DNA of 64,000 nucleotides from positions 1 through 64,000 of the forward strand of contig CAZXJI010000003.1 in assembly GCA_964640955.1 (NCBI GenBank), given 5' to 3'. Below the pieces are notes generated by a model, which was not told the origin of the DNA, ran no database searches, and saw only the letters and a list, made by a program, of their open reading frames with translations. Shown here piece by piece: positions 32,470 to 40,714 of the stretch; position 1 is the stretch's first letter; each line of letters begins with the position of its first letter. Source of the stretch: CAXXOK01 sp964640955 (GTDB lineage Bacteria; Bacillota; Clostridia; Christensenellales; Aristaeellaceae). The position numbers and the translations under genes are program-made.

Positions 32470-33936
32470 ATGAAGCAGCCCGATATACTCGTTTTTCTGA
32501 GCGACCAGCACACCCCGTATTTCACGGGCTATCGCGGCGGATGCGTGGATACGCCTTCGCTGGACGCGCTCGTTTCGCAGGGGGTGAGCTTCGACAACGC
32601 CTATACCGCCTGCCCCCTGTGCGTGCCGGCGCGCATGTCCATGCTGAGCACGCTGATGCCGTGCAAAACCGGCGTGTACGGCAACAACGACACGCTTTCC
32701 AACGGCATTCCCACCTTCCTGCACCCGCTGGTGGCCGCCGGGTATGAAACCGTGCTGGCCGGGCGCATGCATTTCGTGGGTGCCGACCAGCGGCACGGCT
32801 TCACCCGGCGCATCGCGCCGGACATGACGCCCGTCAGCTGGACGCGCCCGGTGGAGCGCCTGAAGGCGGAGCGCGGCCCGCTGGTGATGACCTACGCGTA
32901 CTTCGGCGCCACGAAGATCGTCGGCGGCGGAGAATCGCCCGTCATCCATTACGACAACATGGTTACGCAGGCGGCGCTTTCCTACCTCGACCGGCCGCAC
33001 GACAAGCCCCAGTTCATCGTGGTGGGCACTTACGGGCCGCATTTCCCTTACATCACCACGCCCGCGCTTTTCCGCAAGTATTATGAAAGGGTTCGGGAAT
33101 CCGATCTCTTCCGGGAAACGCCGGCTTACCTCAACCCGCTTTTGCGGGACCGCCGGATCGATGCCGCGCCGGACGTGGCGCGCGGCTGCGCGGCTGCCTA
33201 CTGCGGCCTCGTGGAGCAGATGGATACGCAGATCGGCCTGGTGCGGGAAGCGTTCCTCCGCTTCTGCGAAAAGCGCGGCACCGATCCCGTGTTCTGTTAC
33301 GTATCCGACCACGGGGATCAGGTGGGAGACAGGGGCATGTTCGGCAAGGACACCTTCTTTGAAAAATCCGTCAAGGTGCCGATGATCTTCGCGGGGACTG
33401 GAATCGCCAAAGGCGTGCGGCACGATGCCGCCGTCTCGCTGCTCGACCTGGGCCCCACGCTCCTTGCGCTGGCCGGCGCGCAGCCCATGGAGGAGAGCGA
33501 CGGCGTACCCCTGAGCCTTTCGGGCGAAGCGCCCGACCCCGACCGCGTGGTGCTTTCCGAGCATATGGAGGGCTGGATGGCCGAAAAGGACTACCGCTAC
33601 GCCTGCATGGCCGCGCAGGGCGACTGGAAGCTGATCACCTACCACGGATACGAGGCGTACGACGCGCTTTTCAACGTCCGCAACGACCCGGACGAGCTCG
33701 TTAACCGCATTCAGGTCGAACCGGAGCGCGCGGCGTTCCTGCGCGGCAAGACCAGGGTCCTCGGCGATCCGGCCGCGCTCGAGGCCCGGCAGCGCAGCCG
33801 GGCGGTGCGAACGCAATGGTTCCGCGCCTACGAGGCCGCCACGGGCATCGACGATGCGGAGCGCTGGCACGACAACCCGCCTTCGGCCCGCGGGCAGCTC
33901 GAGGTGTCGGTCACCGGCCAGGGGGCGCACCCGTAA
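32470..33936 (+). CDS. Sulfatase, Cys-type, no signal peptide (3)
   Basis: 488 residues. Asp12 in Ser-Asp-Gln-His and Cys-Val-Pro-Ala-Arg at 51-55 are the expected metal and formylglycine sites; Val-Ser-Asp-His-Gly-Asp-Gln near residue 280 is also present. AAGGAG overlaps the previous stop and lies 6 bases before ATG 32470; ATG 32464 is too close to it. It ends 10 bases from a convergent gene on the minus strand. Confidence 0.92.
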   Translation: MKQPDILVFLSDQHTPYFTGYRGGCVDTPSLDALVSQGVSFDNAYTACPLCVPARMSMLSTLMPCKTGVYGNNDTLSNGIPTFLHPLVAAGYETVLAGRMHFVGADQRHGFTRRIAPDMTPVSWTRPVERLKAERGPLVMTYAYFGATKIVGGGESPVIHYDNMVTQAALSYLDRPHDKPQFIVVGTYGPHFPYITTPALFRKYYERVRESDLFRETPAYLNPLLRDRRIDAAPDVARGCAAAYCGLVEQMDTQIGLVREAFLRFCEKRGTDPVFCYVSDHGDQVGDRGMFGKDTFFEKSVKVPMIFAGTGIAKGVRHDAAVSLLDLGPTLLALAGAQPMEESDGVPLSLSGEAPDPDRVVLSEHMEGWMAEKDYRYACMAAQGDWKLITYHGYEAYDALFNVRNDPDELVNRIQVEPERAAFLRGKTRVLGDPAALEARQRSRAVRTQWFRAYEAATGIDDAERWHDNPPSARGQLEVSVTGQGAHP

Positions 33937-33946
33937 ACGAACGCCG

Positions 33947-36304
33947 CTACAGGTTGCAGCACAGGTTCGCAAGCACCTGGAACGTGGCCGCGCCCCAGCT
34001 GCCCACAAAGCCGGGCATCAGCCCGAAGAAGGGGCTTCCGCCGGTCTTCATGCCGTCGCAGTATCGTTTGGCCAGCTTTCTGGCCAGTTCCTCCTTGCCG
34101 GCGTCGTACAGGCCGGTGATGATCAGCAGGTTTTCCGAACCGCCGACGCGGCCGTTGCTGAAGCCCGACAGCGTGAAGTCCTCGCTGGTGCGGCTTTGGC
34201 CGATCAGCCCGTACGGGGTCAGGTATTCGCCTTCCTCCTCCAGATCGGCGGCCATTTTATCGATGATGTCCTGCGGCAGCCGCTTGCCCAGCACCATCGG
34301 GCGGTAGAACATCACGGATTTGGTATCCACGATCCGGTGATCGCCGTTGGTCAGGGCGACGAAACGCCTGCCCGTCCAGAAAGCCTCGATCATCCGGCGG
34401 ATGATCTCTTTGGAGCGCGCGTACCAATCGTCGATCTCCTCCTGCTCGCGGCCGAGGATGGTTCCCAGGTCGCCGAGAGATTCGAACAGGAGCGCCAGAA
34501 ACGCGCTGAGCTCGGGCAGCTCCAGAATGGGCTGGCTCTTGAAAATCGCGCTGTCGTCGTTGCCGGTCTCGTCGCCGTGTTCGTACTGCGGCAGCCCGTC
34601 ATGGTCGTCGTCGCGATATTTCATAAACCAGTCGGCCCACGCGCCGTAGCCCCGGTACATCATTTCCAGCTTATCGCGGGGCACTTCCTTGGCAAAGTCG
34701 TGCTCCCTCATCAGGTATTTCAACGCCCAGCCCTGGATGGGCGGCTTGGTGAGCTGGTAGATGCCCCGCATGTCGTCGTAGAAGTCCGGCAGTTGGCCGG
34801 TGGGCGCCTGTTGGTCCACCATGTTCAAAAGCAGCTCTATGGCAACCGGCAGGTTGTTTTTCAGCGCCACGGCGTTTTCGCACATCTGCCACTCGGAGGC
34901 GGCCGCCGTGGAGGACATGAAGATGGAGGTGCGCTTGATGCGCCCGAAGGGGGACATCAGGTGGGACCAGGTCATCCAGGCGGCTTCCCCGCGCTGCTCC
35001 TCGTAATCGGGCGACAGTGCGGGCTGTTTGGCCAAAAACCCTTCCCAGTCCGCTTTGACGTCGGCGAGTCCCTCCTCGTAGGAAGGCACCGACTTGCGCT
35101 CTTTTCCGGTGTAGCCGAATTCTTCCACGGAGAAGAGCAGCTCGCCGTTTTCGTCGGGTAAAAAGTCGCCGCGCACGGTCGGCGTGCAAAGCTTTTCCCA
35201 GTCCCATTTGGCGTTCATCTCGACGGAGCCCTTCCAGGGCGAGAAAACCAGGCTGCACGTCCAGCGGAACACGCCCTCCCACGATTTTTCCCCGCGGGGT
35301 TTCATGATCTCGTGGGTGATCATGTCCTTGTTGATGCGTACGCCCAAGCCGTTTTCGCCCCTGACGAGCATCAGGTCCTTCTCGGCAAAGCAGATGCGGA
35401 TGTTGCCGTGCTGCGTGCGCAGGATGATTTCCACGGGCGTGGTGAGCACGGCGTAGGGAATCTTTTTGCCGTTGTAGATCGGGGTGATGTCCACCAGCTT
35501 GTTGTTGGGCATCTCGGTATTTCCGCCCCGGCGGGTGCCCAGGTACAGCTGCGCCGTGCCGTAGGACGCGCCCATGCCCGCCGCGAACACGCCGAAATAG
35601 CTGCCGGCGCGGGTGAAGGCGTTGGGGCCGATGCGGAAGAAGTTCTTGCCGTCGTCCTTGAATTTCGATTCGGAGACCGCCGTAAACCGCGCCCTGACGA
35701 AGGCTTTGTTTTCAAACTCGTCCACCATCGCCAGCGCGTAATCCTCATAGGTGATGTAACTGCGGTTCACCGAATTGAGCACCCGGACGTCCTTGCCCAG
35801 CGTATAGCGACCGGTGCCGCCGCTGCCCGCGTCGAAGGTCTCGGCGGGGCTCATGTAGGTGTAGTTCGCCTTGCTGGCGGCCAGCTTGCGGTAGGCGGCG
35901 AACATGTTTACGGGAACCGCGCTGAAAGCGGGAGACATATCGTCCACCACGCGGCGCGTGCGCGTTTCATCCTTGAACAGGCTGCCCGCGCCGCCGACCA
36001 CGAAGAACCGCGTTTCGGGCAGCTGCTCCATTACGTCGATCAGATGCTCCATGGTCGTAACGTGCAGGTACTCGGAGCCGGGCTTGCTGAAACTGGTCCC
36101 GAAGGCGTCCACGACAATGTCGAAGCCGCGAAAATCGTCCGCGGTCAGTTGGAAGATGTCCTTGGGGATCACTTCGTAACGGTCTTCCAAGCGTCCGACC
36201 GACGACGGGCGCACGGCGGCCACCACCTCGTGGCCGCGCCGTTTCGCTTCCCTGGCGATCAACTTGCCGGCTTTGCCGGTCGCGCCAATCACTGCTATTT
36301 TCAT
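33947..36304 (-). CDS. Rossmann NAD(P)-binding domain fused to GH63/MGH1-like (alpha/alpha)6 domain (A)
   Basis: 785 residues. Residues 1 to about 215 form an NmrA/YwnB-like Rossmann domain with Gly-Ala-Thr-Gly-Lys-Ala-Gly at 7-13. Residues about 230-400 look like a beta-sandwich. Residues about 405-785 are helical, with Trp-Met-Thr-Trp-Ser-His near 443, Pro-Asp-Phe-Tyr-Asp-Asp at 506-511 and Asp-Asp-Asp-His-Asp-Gly-Leu-Pro-Gln-Tyr-Glu-His-Gly at 565-577, like MGH1/GH63-type (alpha/alpha)6 glycosidases. The fusion is a single open frame and is repeated in the next gene, so it is not an assembly error. No signal peptide. It may couple a sugar redox or epimerisation step to glycoside cleavage; this is inference. 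Confidence 0.8.
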   Translation of the reverse strand: MKIAVIGATGKAGKLIAREAKRRGHEVVAAVRPSSVGRLEDRYEVIPKDIFQLTADDFRGFDIVVDAFGTSFSKPGSEYLHVTTMEHLIDVMEQLPETRFFVVGGAGSLFKDETRTRRVVDDMSPAFSAVPVNMFAAYRKLAASKANYTYMSPAETFDAGSGGTGRYTLGKDVRVLNSVNRSYITYEDYALAMVDEFENKAFVRARFTAVSESKFKDDGKNFFRIGPNAFTRAGSYFGVFAAGMGASYGTAQLYLGTRRGGNTEMPNNKLVDITPIYNGKKIPYAVLTTPVEIILRTQHGNIRICFAEKDLMLVRGENGLGVRINKDMITHEIMKPRGEKSWEGVFRWTCSLVFSPWKGSVEMNAKWDWEKLCTPTVRGDFLPDENGELLFSVEEFGYTGKERKSVPSYEEGLADVKADWEGFLAKQPALSPDYEEQRGEAAWMTWSHLMSPFGRIKRTSIFMSSTAAASEWQMCENAVALKNNLPVAIELLLNMVDQQAPTGQLPDFYDDMRGIYQLTKPPIQGWALKYLMREHDFAKEVPRDKLEMMYRGYGAWADWFMKYRDDDHDGLPQYEHGDETGNDDSAIFKSQPILELPELSAFLALLFESLGDLGTILGREQEEIDDWYARSKEIIRRMIEAFWTGRRFVALTNGDHRIVDTKSVMFYRPMVLGKRLPQDIIDKMAADLEEEGEYLTPYGLIGQSRTSEDFTLSGFSNGRVGGSENLLIITGLYDAGKEELARKLAKRYCDGMKTGGSPFFGLMPGFVGSWGAATFQVLANLCCNL

Positions 36305-36335
36305 GGGTCAGTCTCCTTTCTTGAATGCCGTGCGC

Positions 36336-38729
36336 TCAGAGATTGCTGCACAGGTTCGCCAGCGCGACGTAGGCGCAGGAGGGCCAGCTTCCGCTGAAGC
36401 TCGGGCCCCTGACGCCCGCCAGGGGATTGATCAGCATGCTGATGCCCCCGTCGCGCATGGCGGTGCAGTAGCGCATGGCGATCATTTTGGCCAACTCCTG
36501 TTTGCCGGCGTCGTACAGGCCGGTGACGATGGTCATGTTGGTCGGCGGGATCACCATGCCCTTGGACATGCCTGTGATGCGGAATTCGTCGCTGGACAGC
36601 TTTTCGGAGGCCAGGCCGTATTGCGTCAGCCAGTCGCCCTCCACGCTCAGGTCCTGCGCCATCTTGTCGATCACGGCCTGCGGCAGGCGCTTGCCCAAAA
36701 TGATCGGCACGTAGTACAGGATGGAATCGGACGCCACGACCGTGTGCGTGCCGTTGGTCAGCGCGACGAAGCGGCTGCCGTTCCAGAAGGCTTCAAGCAT
36801 CCTGTCGATAATCTCCCGTGAACGGCGATACCACGCCTGCGCCTCGTCGGCAGGCTTGCCGAGCATCCCGGCCAGATCGCCGAGCGCCTCGAACAGCAGG
36901 CCCAGGTAGGCGCACAGATCCGGACATTCCATCACGGGGTTTTCGATGAAGATGGTGTTGTCGTCGCAGCCGGACTCGTCCCCGTGCTCGTACTGCGGTA
37001 TGCCGTCGTGGTCGTCGTCGCGGTATTCCATAAACCAGTTCGCCCAACGCGCGTATCCCCGGTAAAGGGTTTCCAGCTTGTCGTGCGGCACCTCCGTGCG
37101 CAGATCGTGGAATTTCATGATCCACTTCAGCGCCCAGCCCTGCAGCGGCGGCTTGGTCAGCTGGAAGATGGCGCGCATATCGTCGTAAAAATCCGGGAAC
37201 TGGCCTTCGGGGCCCGCCTGGTCGATCATATTCAGCAGCAGCTCCACCGCGAGCGCCAGGTTGTCGTGCAGGGCCACGGCGTTTTGGCACATCTGCCATT
37301 CGGAGGCGCAGCCCGTGCCGCTCATGTACATCAGCGGCCGCTTTATCTTCCCCGCCGGGCCGACCAGATGACTCCAGAGTATGTAGGAAACCTCCGCGCG
37401 GCGCTCTTCCAGCGGAGTGACGAAATGCGGTATTTTCCCCAGGAAGGCCTGCCAGTCGGCCGTCGCGTCCCTCAGCCCCTCTTCGTAGGTCGGGTACTGG
37501 TCCCGCACGAAGCCGGCCGGTTCGGATTCGTCCACCGCGAGCAAAAACCTGCCGCTCACGTCGGGCAGCACGTCGCCTTCCACGACCGGCGTGGTAAGCT
37601 TCTCCCAGTCCCACGGCGCGTTCATTTCCAGGTCGCCGGCCAGGGGATTGAAAATGCAGCTGCACGTCCAGCGGAACACGCCTTCCCACGCCCTGCCCGG
37701 GCGTTTTTTCATAATCTCGTGTATTTCCATGTCTTTGTTCAGGCGCAGGCCCAGGCCGTTTTCACCCTTGATGTACAGCAGCCCCTTTTCGGGGAAGCAA
37801 CAGCGCACTTCGCCGTACGCGGTGCGCAGCACCAGCTCCGTGGGGGCCGTGATGATCGCGTAGGATACCTTTTTCCCTTTGTAGGTCGGGTGGATATGGA
37901 TCAGCTCGTTGGTTCGGCGCTGGCTGATGCCGCCGCGCCGCGAACCGATATACAGCTTTCCGGTGCCGTAGTTGATGCCGCCGCGGCTGAACCCCTTGTT
38001 TTCGGTGTAGATGCCGAAGTAGCTGCCGCTGCGCGTAAACGGGATGCCCGCCGAAATATCGAACACCATGCGGTCGGTGAAGTTGTAGCTGGTGTCCGAC
38101 ACGGCCGTAAAGCGCTTGCCGACGAACGCCGCGTTGGCAAATTCGTCCACCATGGCGATGGCGAAATCGGCGTAGGAGATATAGCTTTTCCCTTCCGGGT
38201 TGAGAATCTTGTAATCGTTGCCGAGTATGTAGTGGCCGGTGCGCTTCCCCCTGGGGTCGAACATGGCCGCGGGGCTGAAATACGTCCAGTTGACCGTGCT
38301 CTGCTTCAACAGCTCGAACGCCGCGCGCATCGCGTCCGGAACCCCGCGGTACTCCCTGGGGATGCTGTCCGCCACGAGCCGGACCCTTCTCTCGTCGCTG
38401 TACAGCCCGCTCGCGCCGCCGACCACGATGAGGCGGACGGCGGGAAGCTGCTCCATCACGCCGATCAGGTGCTTCATGGCGTCCACGTGCAGCCTGGCGG
38501 CGCCTTTTTGATCGAAGGGCGTTCCGAACGCGTCCACCACGATATCGAACGCCCGCAGATCGTCCGCCGTCAGGTCGAACAGGCTTTTGGGCAGCACGGG
38601 AAAGAGATCCGCCACTTTATCGGCCGATTTCGGAAGGACGACCGCGGTCACATGATAATCACGGTTTCTGGCTTCCGCGGCAATCAGGCTGCCCGCTTTT
38701 CCGGCGGCGCCAATGACAGCTATTTTCAT
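36336..38729 (-). CDS. Rossmann NAD(P)-binding domain fused to GH63/MGH1-like (alpha/alpha)6 domain (B)
   Basis: 797 residues, a clear paralogue of the 33947 product along its full length. It has Gly-Ala-Ala-Gly-Lys-Ala-Gly at 7-13, the shared Pro-Asp-Phe-Tyr-Asp-Asp-Met-Arg segment, and the shared Asp-Asp-Asp-His-Asp-Gly-Ile-Pro-Gln-Tyr-Glu-His-Gly motif. The start at 38729 aligns exactly with the paralogue's start and has AAGGGGG upstream. A 31-base gap joins the two genes, and a promoter with TATAAT lies upstream. No function is established for either copy. Confidence 0.8.
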   Translation of the reverse strand: MKIAVIGAAGKAGSLIAAEARNRDYHVTAVVLPKSADKVADLFPVLPKSLFDLTADDLRAFDIVVDAFGTPFDQKGAARLHVDAMKHLIGVMEQLPAVRLIVVGGASGLYSDERRVRLVADSIPREYRGVPDAMRAAFELLKQSTVNWTYFSPAAMFDPRGKRTGHYILGNDYKILNPEGKSYISYADFAIAMVDEFANAAFVGKRFTAVSDTSYNFTDRMVFDISAGIPFTRSGSYFGIYTENKGFSRGGINYGTGKLYIGSRRGGISQRRTNELIHIHPTYKGKKVSYAIITAPTELVLRTAYGEVRCCFPEKGLLYIKGENGLGLRLNKDMEIHEIMKKRPGRAWEGVFRWTCSCIFNPLAGDLEMNAPWDWEKLTTPVVEGDVLPDVSGRFLLAVDESEPAGFVRDQYPTYEEGLRDATADWQAFLGKIPHFVTPLEERRAEVSYILWSHLVGPAGKIKRPLMYMSGTGCASEWQMCQNAVALHDNLALAVELLLNMIDQAGPEGQFPDFYDDMRAIFQLTKPPLQGWALKWIMKFHDLRTEVPHDKLETLYRGYARWANWFMEYRDDDHDGIPQYEHGDESGCDDNTIFIENPVMECPDLCAYLGLLFEALGDLAGMLGKPADEAQAWYRRSREIIDRMLEAFWNGSRFVALTNGTHTVVASDSILYYVPIILGKRLPQAVIDKMAQDLSVEGDWLTQYGLASEKLSSDEFRITGMSKGMVIPPTNMTIVTGLYDAGKQELAKMIAMRYCTAMRDGGISMLINPLAGVRGPSFSGSWPSCAYVALANLCSNL

Positions 38730-38780
38730 CTGTGGATTTTCCCCCTTTTGTCGATTCTGCCTTTTATCGATTCTATTGTG

Positions 38781-38809
38781 ATTATAAGGGGGGCGTTTTG
38801 AGGGAACAA
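38781..38809 (-). promoter_or_regulatory. Probable promoter of the fusion-gene pair
   Basis: On the minus strand TTGTTC (38804-38809), a 17-base spacer and a perfect TATAAT (38781-38786) lie about 50 bases upstream of the ATG at 38729. Confidence 0.6.
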
Positions 38810-38891
38810 TACACAAAATCGCCTACATTTCAGCATGCAGAACCGATTTTTCACAAATGCGGACGGGCGAACGGGCGCGACTCGCCCACGA

Positions 38892-38938
38892 CGGCCGTCT
38901 CCGTGCCATATCCTAAGGATATTGCACGGAGACGGCCG
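38892..38938 (-). repeat. 47-base near-perfect hairpin
   Basis: CGGCCGTCTCCGTGC (38892-38906) pairs with GCACGGAGACGGCCG (38924-38938). After one C-T mismatch, ATATCCT pairs with AGGATAT around a single A, giving 22 bp in all. It lies between the MATE gene and the fusion genes. No T tract follows on either strand, so it could be a transcript barrier, a protein site or a small mobile repeat. Confidence 0.75.
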
Positions 38939-39023
38939 AAAACAGACAAACGGGAATCGCGTTACGTGAATATATTGATCTTTGCCGCCGGCCGGTAAAA
39001 ATCGCGCCGTCCCGGGTGCTTCG

Positions 39024-40385
39024 TTATTCCGGCAGGGGGACGATCTTGCTGCGGTGGATACGTCTCAGGAGGATGGCCGATACGGTGAGGGATACGATTT
39101 CCGCCAGCGGGAAGGCGAACCAGACCAGGTCCAGGTTGCCGCTCAGGGAAAACAGGTAGGCGATGGGCAGCAGCGCGAGCAGCTGCCGGCAGACCGATAC
39201 GGTCAGCGCGTATCCCCCGTTTCCCAGCGCCTGGAATACCGAACCGCTGATGATGCAGAAGCCCGCGAACAGGAACGACATAGCCATGATGCGCAGGGCC
39301 GGTACGCCGATGGTCAGCATGGTGTCCGAGGCGTTGTACATTCTGAGCATCGCCTCGGGGATCGCCATGAACAGCCCGAATCCGACGAGCATCATAAGCG
39401 TCGCGTACAGTATGCTCAGCCGCACCGTTTTGACGATCCGCCCCCGCCGTCTGGCGCCGTAGTTGTAGGCCACGATGGGCACCATGGCGTTGTTCAGCCC
39501 GAACACGGGCATGAATACGAAACTCTGCTGCTTGTAATAAACGCCGAACACGGCGACCGCCGTGGAGCTGAACACCAGCAGGATCTGGTTCATGCCGTAA
39601 TTCATCACGGAGCCGACCAGCAGCATGAACATCGACGGAACGCCGATGGCCAGGATGTTTTTCGCATAGGCCCCGTTGAGGCGGATATACCGGAAACGCA
39701 GGTGCAGCTCGGTATTCACCTTTACGTTGAATACGAGCGCGAGGCTCGCCGCGGCGAACTGCCCGATGACGGTCGCGATGGCGGCGCCGGCCGTTTCCAG
39801 GCGGGGGAACCCCAGCAGGCCGAAGATCAGGATCGGGTCGAGAATCAGGTTGATGATCGCGCCGGTGCTCTGCGTAAGCATGAAGTAGAAGGTCCGGCCG
39901 GTGGAGGCGAGCAGCCGCTCGCCCAGCACCTGCCAGAAAACGCCCAGGGAGAACACCGTGACGATGGACAGATAATCGGTTCCGTATCGGATAATGTCGG
40001 GATCGTCCACCTGCGCGGCAAAATACCAGTGGGAAAAGAACGCGCCGAACAACAGCAAAAGCAGCGCGCCCGCGCCGGACAGAAAGATGCCCGTGCCCGC
40101 GTAGCGGTCGGCATCGTCGAAATGTCCGGAGCCGAGGCTGCGGGAAAGCAGCGCGTTCACGCCCACCGCCGTGCCGGACGACAGCGCCATCATCACGTTC
40201 TGCACCGGAAACGCGAGGGAAACCGCCGAAAGCGCCGCCTCGCCGACATGGGATACGAAAACGCTGTCCACGATGTTGTACAGCGCCTGGATCAGCATGG
40301 AAAGCGCCATGGGCGCCGCCATGGTGATCAGCAGCCGGTTGACGGGCATGACGCCCATCTTGTTTTCCTTTGTGCCTTTATTCAT
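39024..40385 (-). CDS. MATE-family multidrug/Na+ antiporter
   Basis: 453 residues with about 12 membrane helices, the size and pattern of MATE exporters. The N-terminus Asn-Arg-Leu-Leu-Ile-Thr-Met-Ala-Ala-Pro-Met-Ala and the segment Gln-Ala-Leu-Tyr-Asn-Ile-Val-Asp-Ser-Val-Phe-Val are typical of the NorM/DinF-like group. AAGGAAAAC is found near the start. It probably exports drugs or metabolites by Na+ or H+ exchange; no link to the sugar genes is evident. Confidence 0.9.
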   Translation of the reverse strand: MNKGTKENKMGVMPVNRLLITMAAPMALSMLIQALYNIVDSVFVSHVGEAALSAVSLAFPVQNVMMALSSGTAVGVNALLSRSLGSGHFDDADRYAGTGIFLSGAGALLLLLFGAFFSHWYFAAQVDDPDIIRYGTDYLSIVTVFSLGVFWQVLGERLLASTGRTFYFMLTQSTGAIINLILDPILIFGLLGFPRLETAGAAIATVIGQFAAASLALVFNVKVNTELHLRFRYIRLNGAYAKNILAIGVPSMFMLLVGSVMNYGMNQILLVFSSTAVAVFGVYYKQQSFVFMPVFGLNNAMVPIVAYNYGARRRGRIVKTVRLSILYATLMMLVGFGLFMAIPEAMLRMYNASDTMLTIGVPALRIMAMSFLFAGFCIISGSVFQALGNGGYALTVSVCRQLLALLPIAYLFSLSGNLDLVWFAFPLAEIVSLTVSAILLRRIHRSKIVPLPE

Positions 40386-40714
40386 CCTATCGCATTCCGA
40401 TCTGATTGATCCGCTTCCGCATCCGTACGGCCGCCAACATCATAGCATACGGTTCCCGTCCGAATCAAATCCGCAGCACGGGGCATGGCCCGGAAACCCT
40501 TGCGCTTTCCTGCGCGCGCAGACAAGTAAATCACGCTCGTCAGCCGGTTCTTGCGAGGCGGGAAACGAAAGGTAAACAAACTCCATTCCGTCCGGGGTTC
40601 GGCCGGCGGAACGGAGCGAGCGTTTTCGGTTCGCCCTGCGCGGCGGGAAAGGAACTGTGTGATATTTTCCGAAAAGAGCAAAAACTTGTTGGAAACGGTT
40701 CCCTCGCCGGCGGC
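40386..40714 (-). other. Intergenic region with a possible MATE promoter
   Basis: These 329 bases separate the regulator gene's end from the MATE start. The minus strand carries TTGATT (40463-40468), an 18-base spacer and TATGAT (40439-40444), a possible promoter for the MATE gene. I see no gene, strong terminator or repeat in the rest. Confidence 0.45.
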
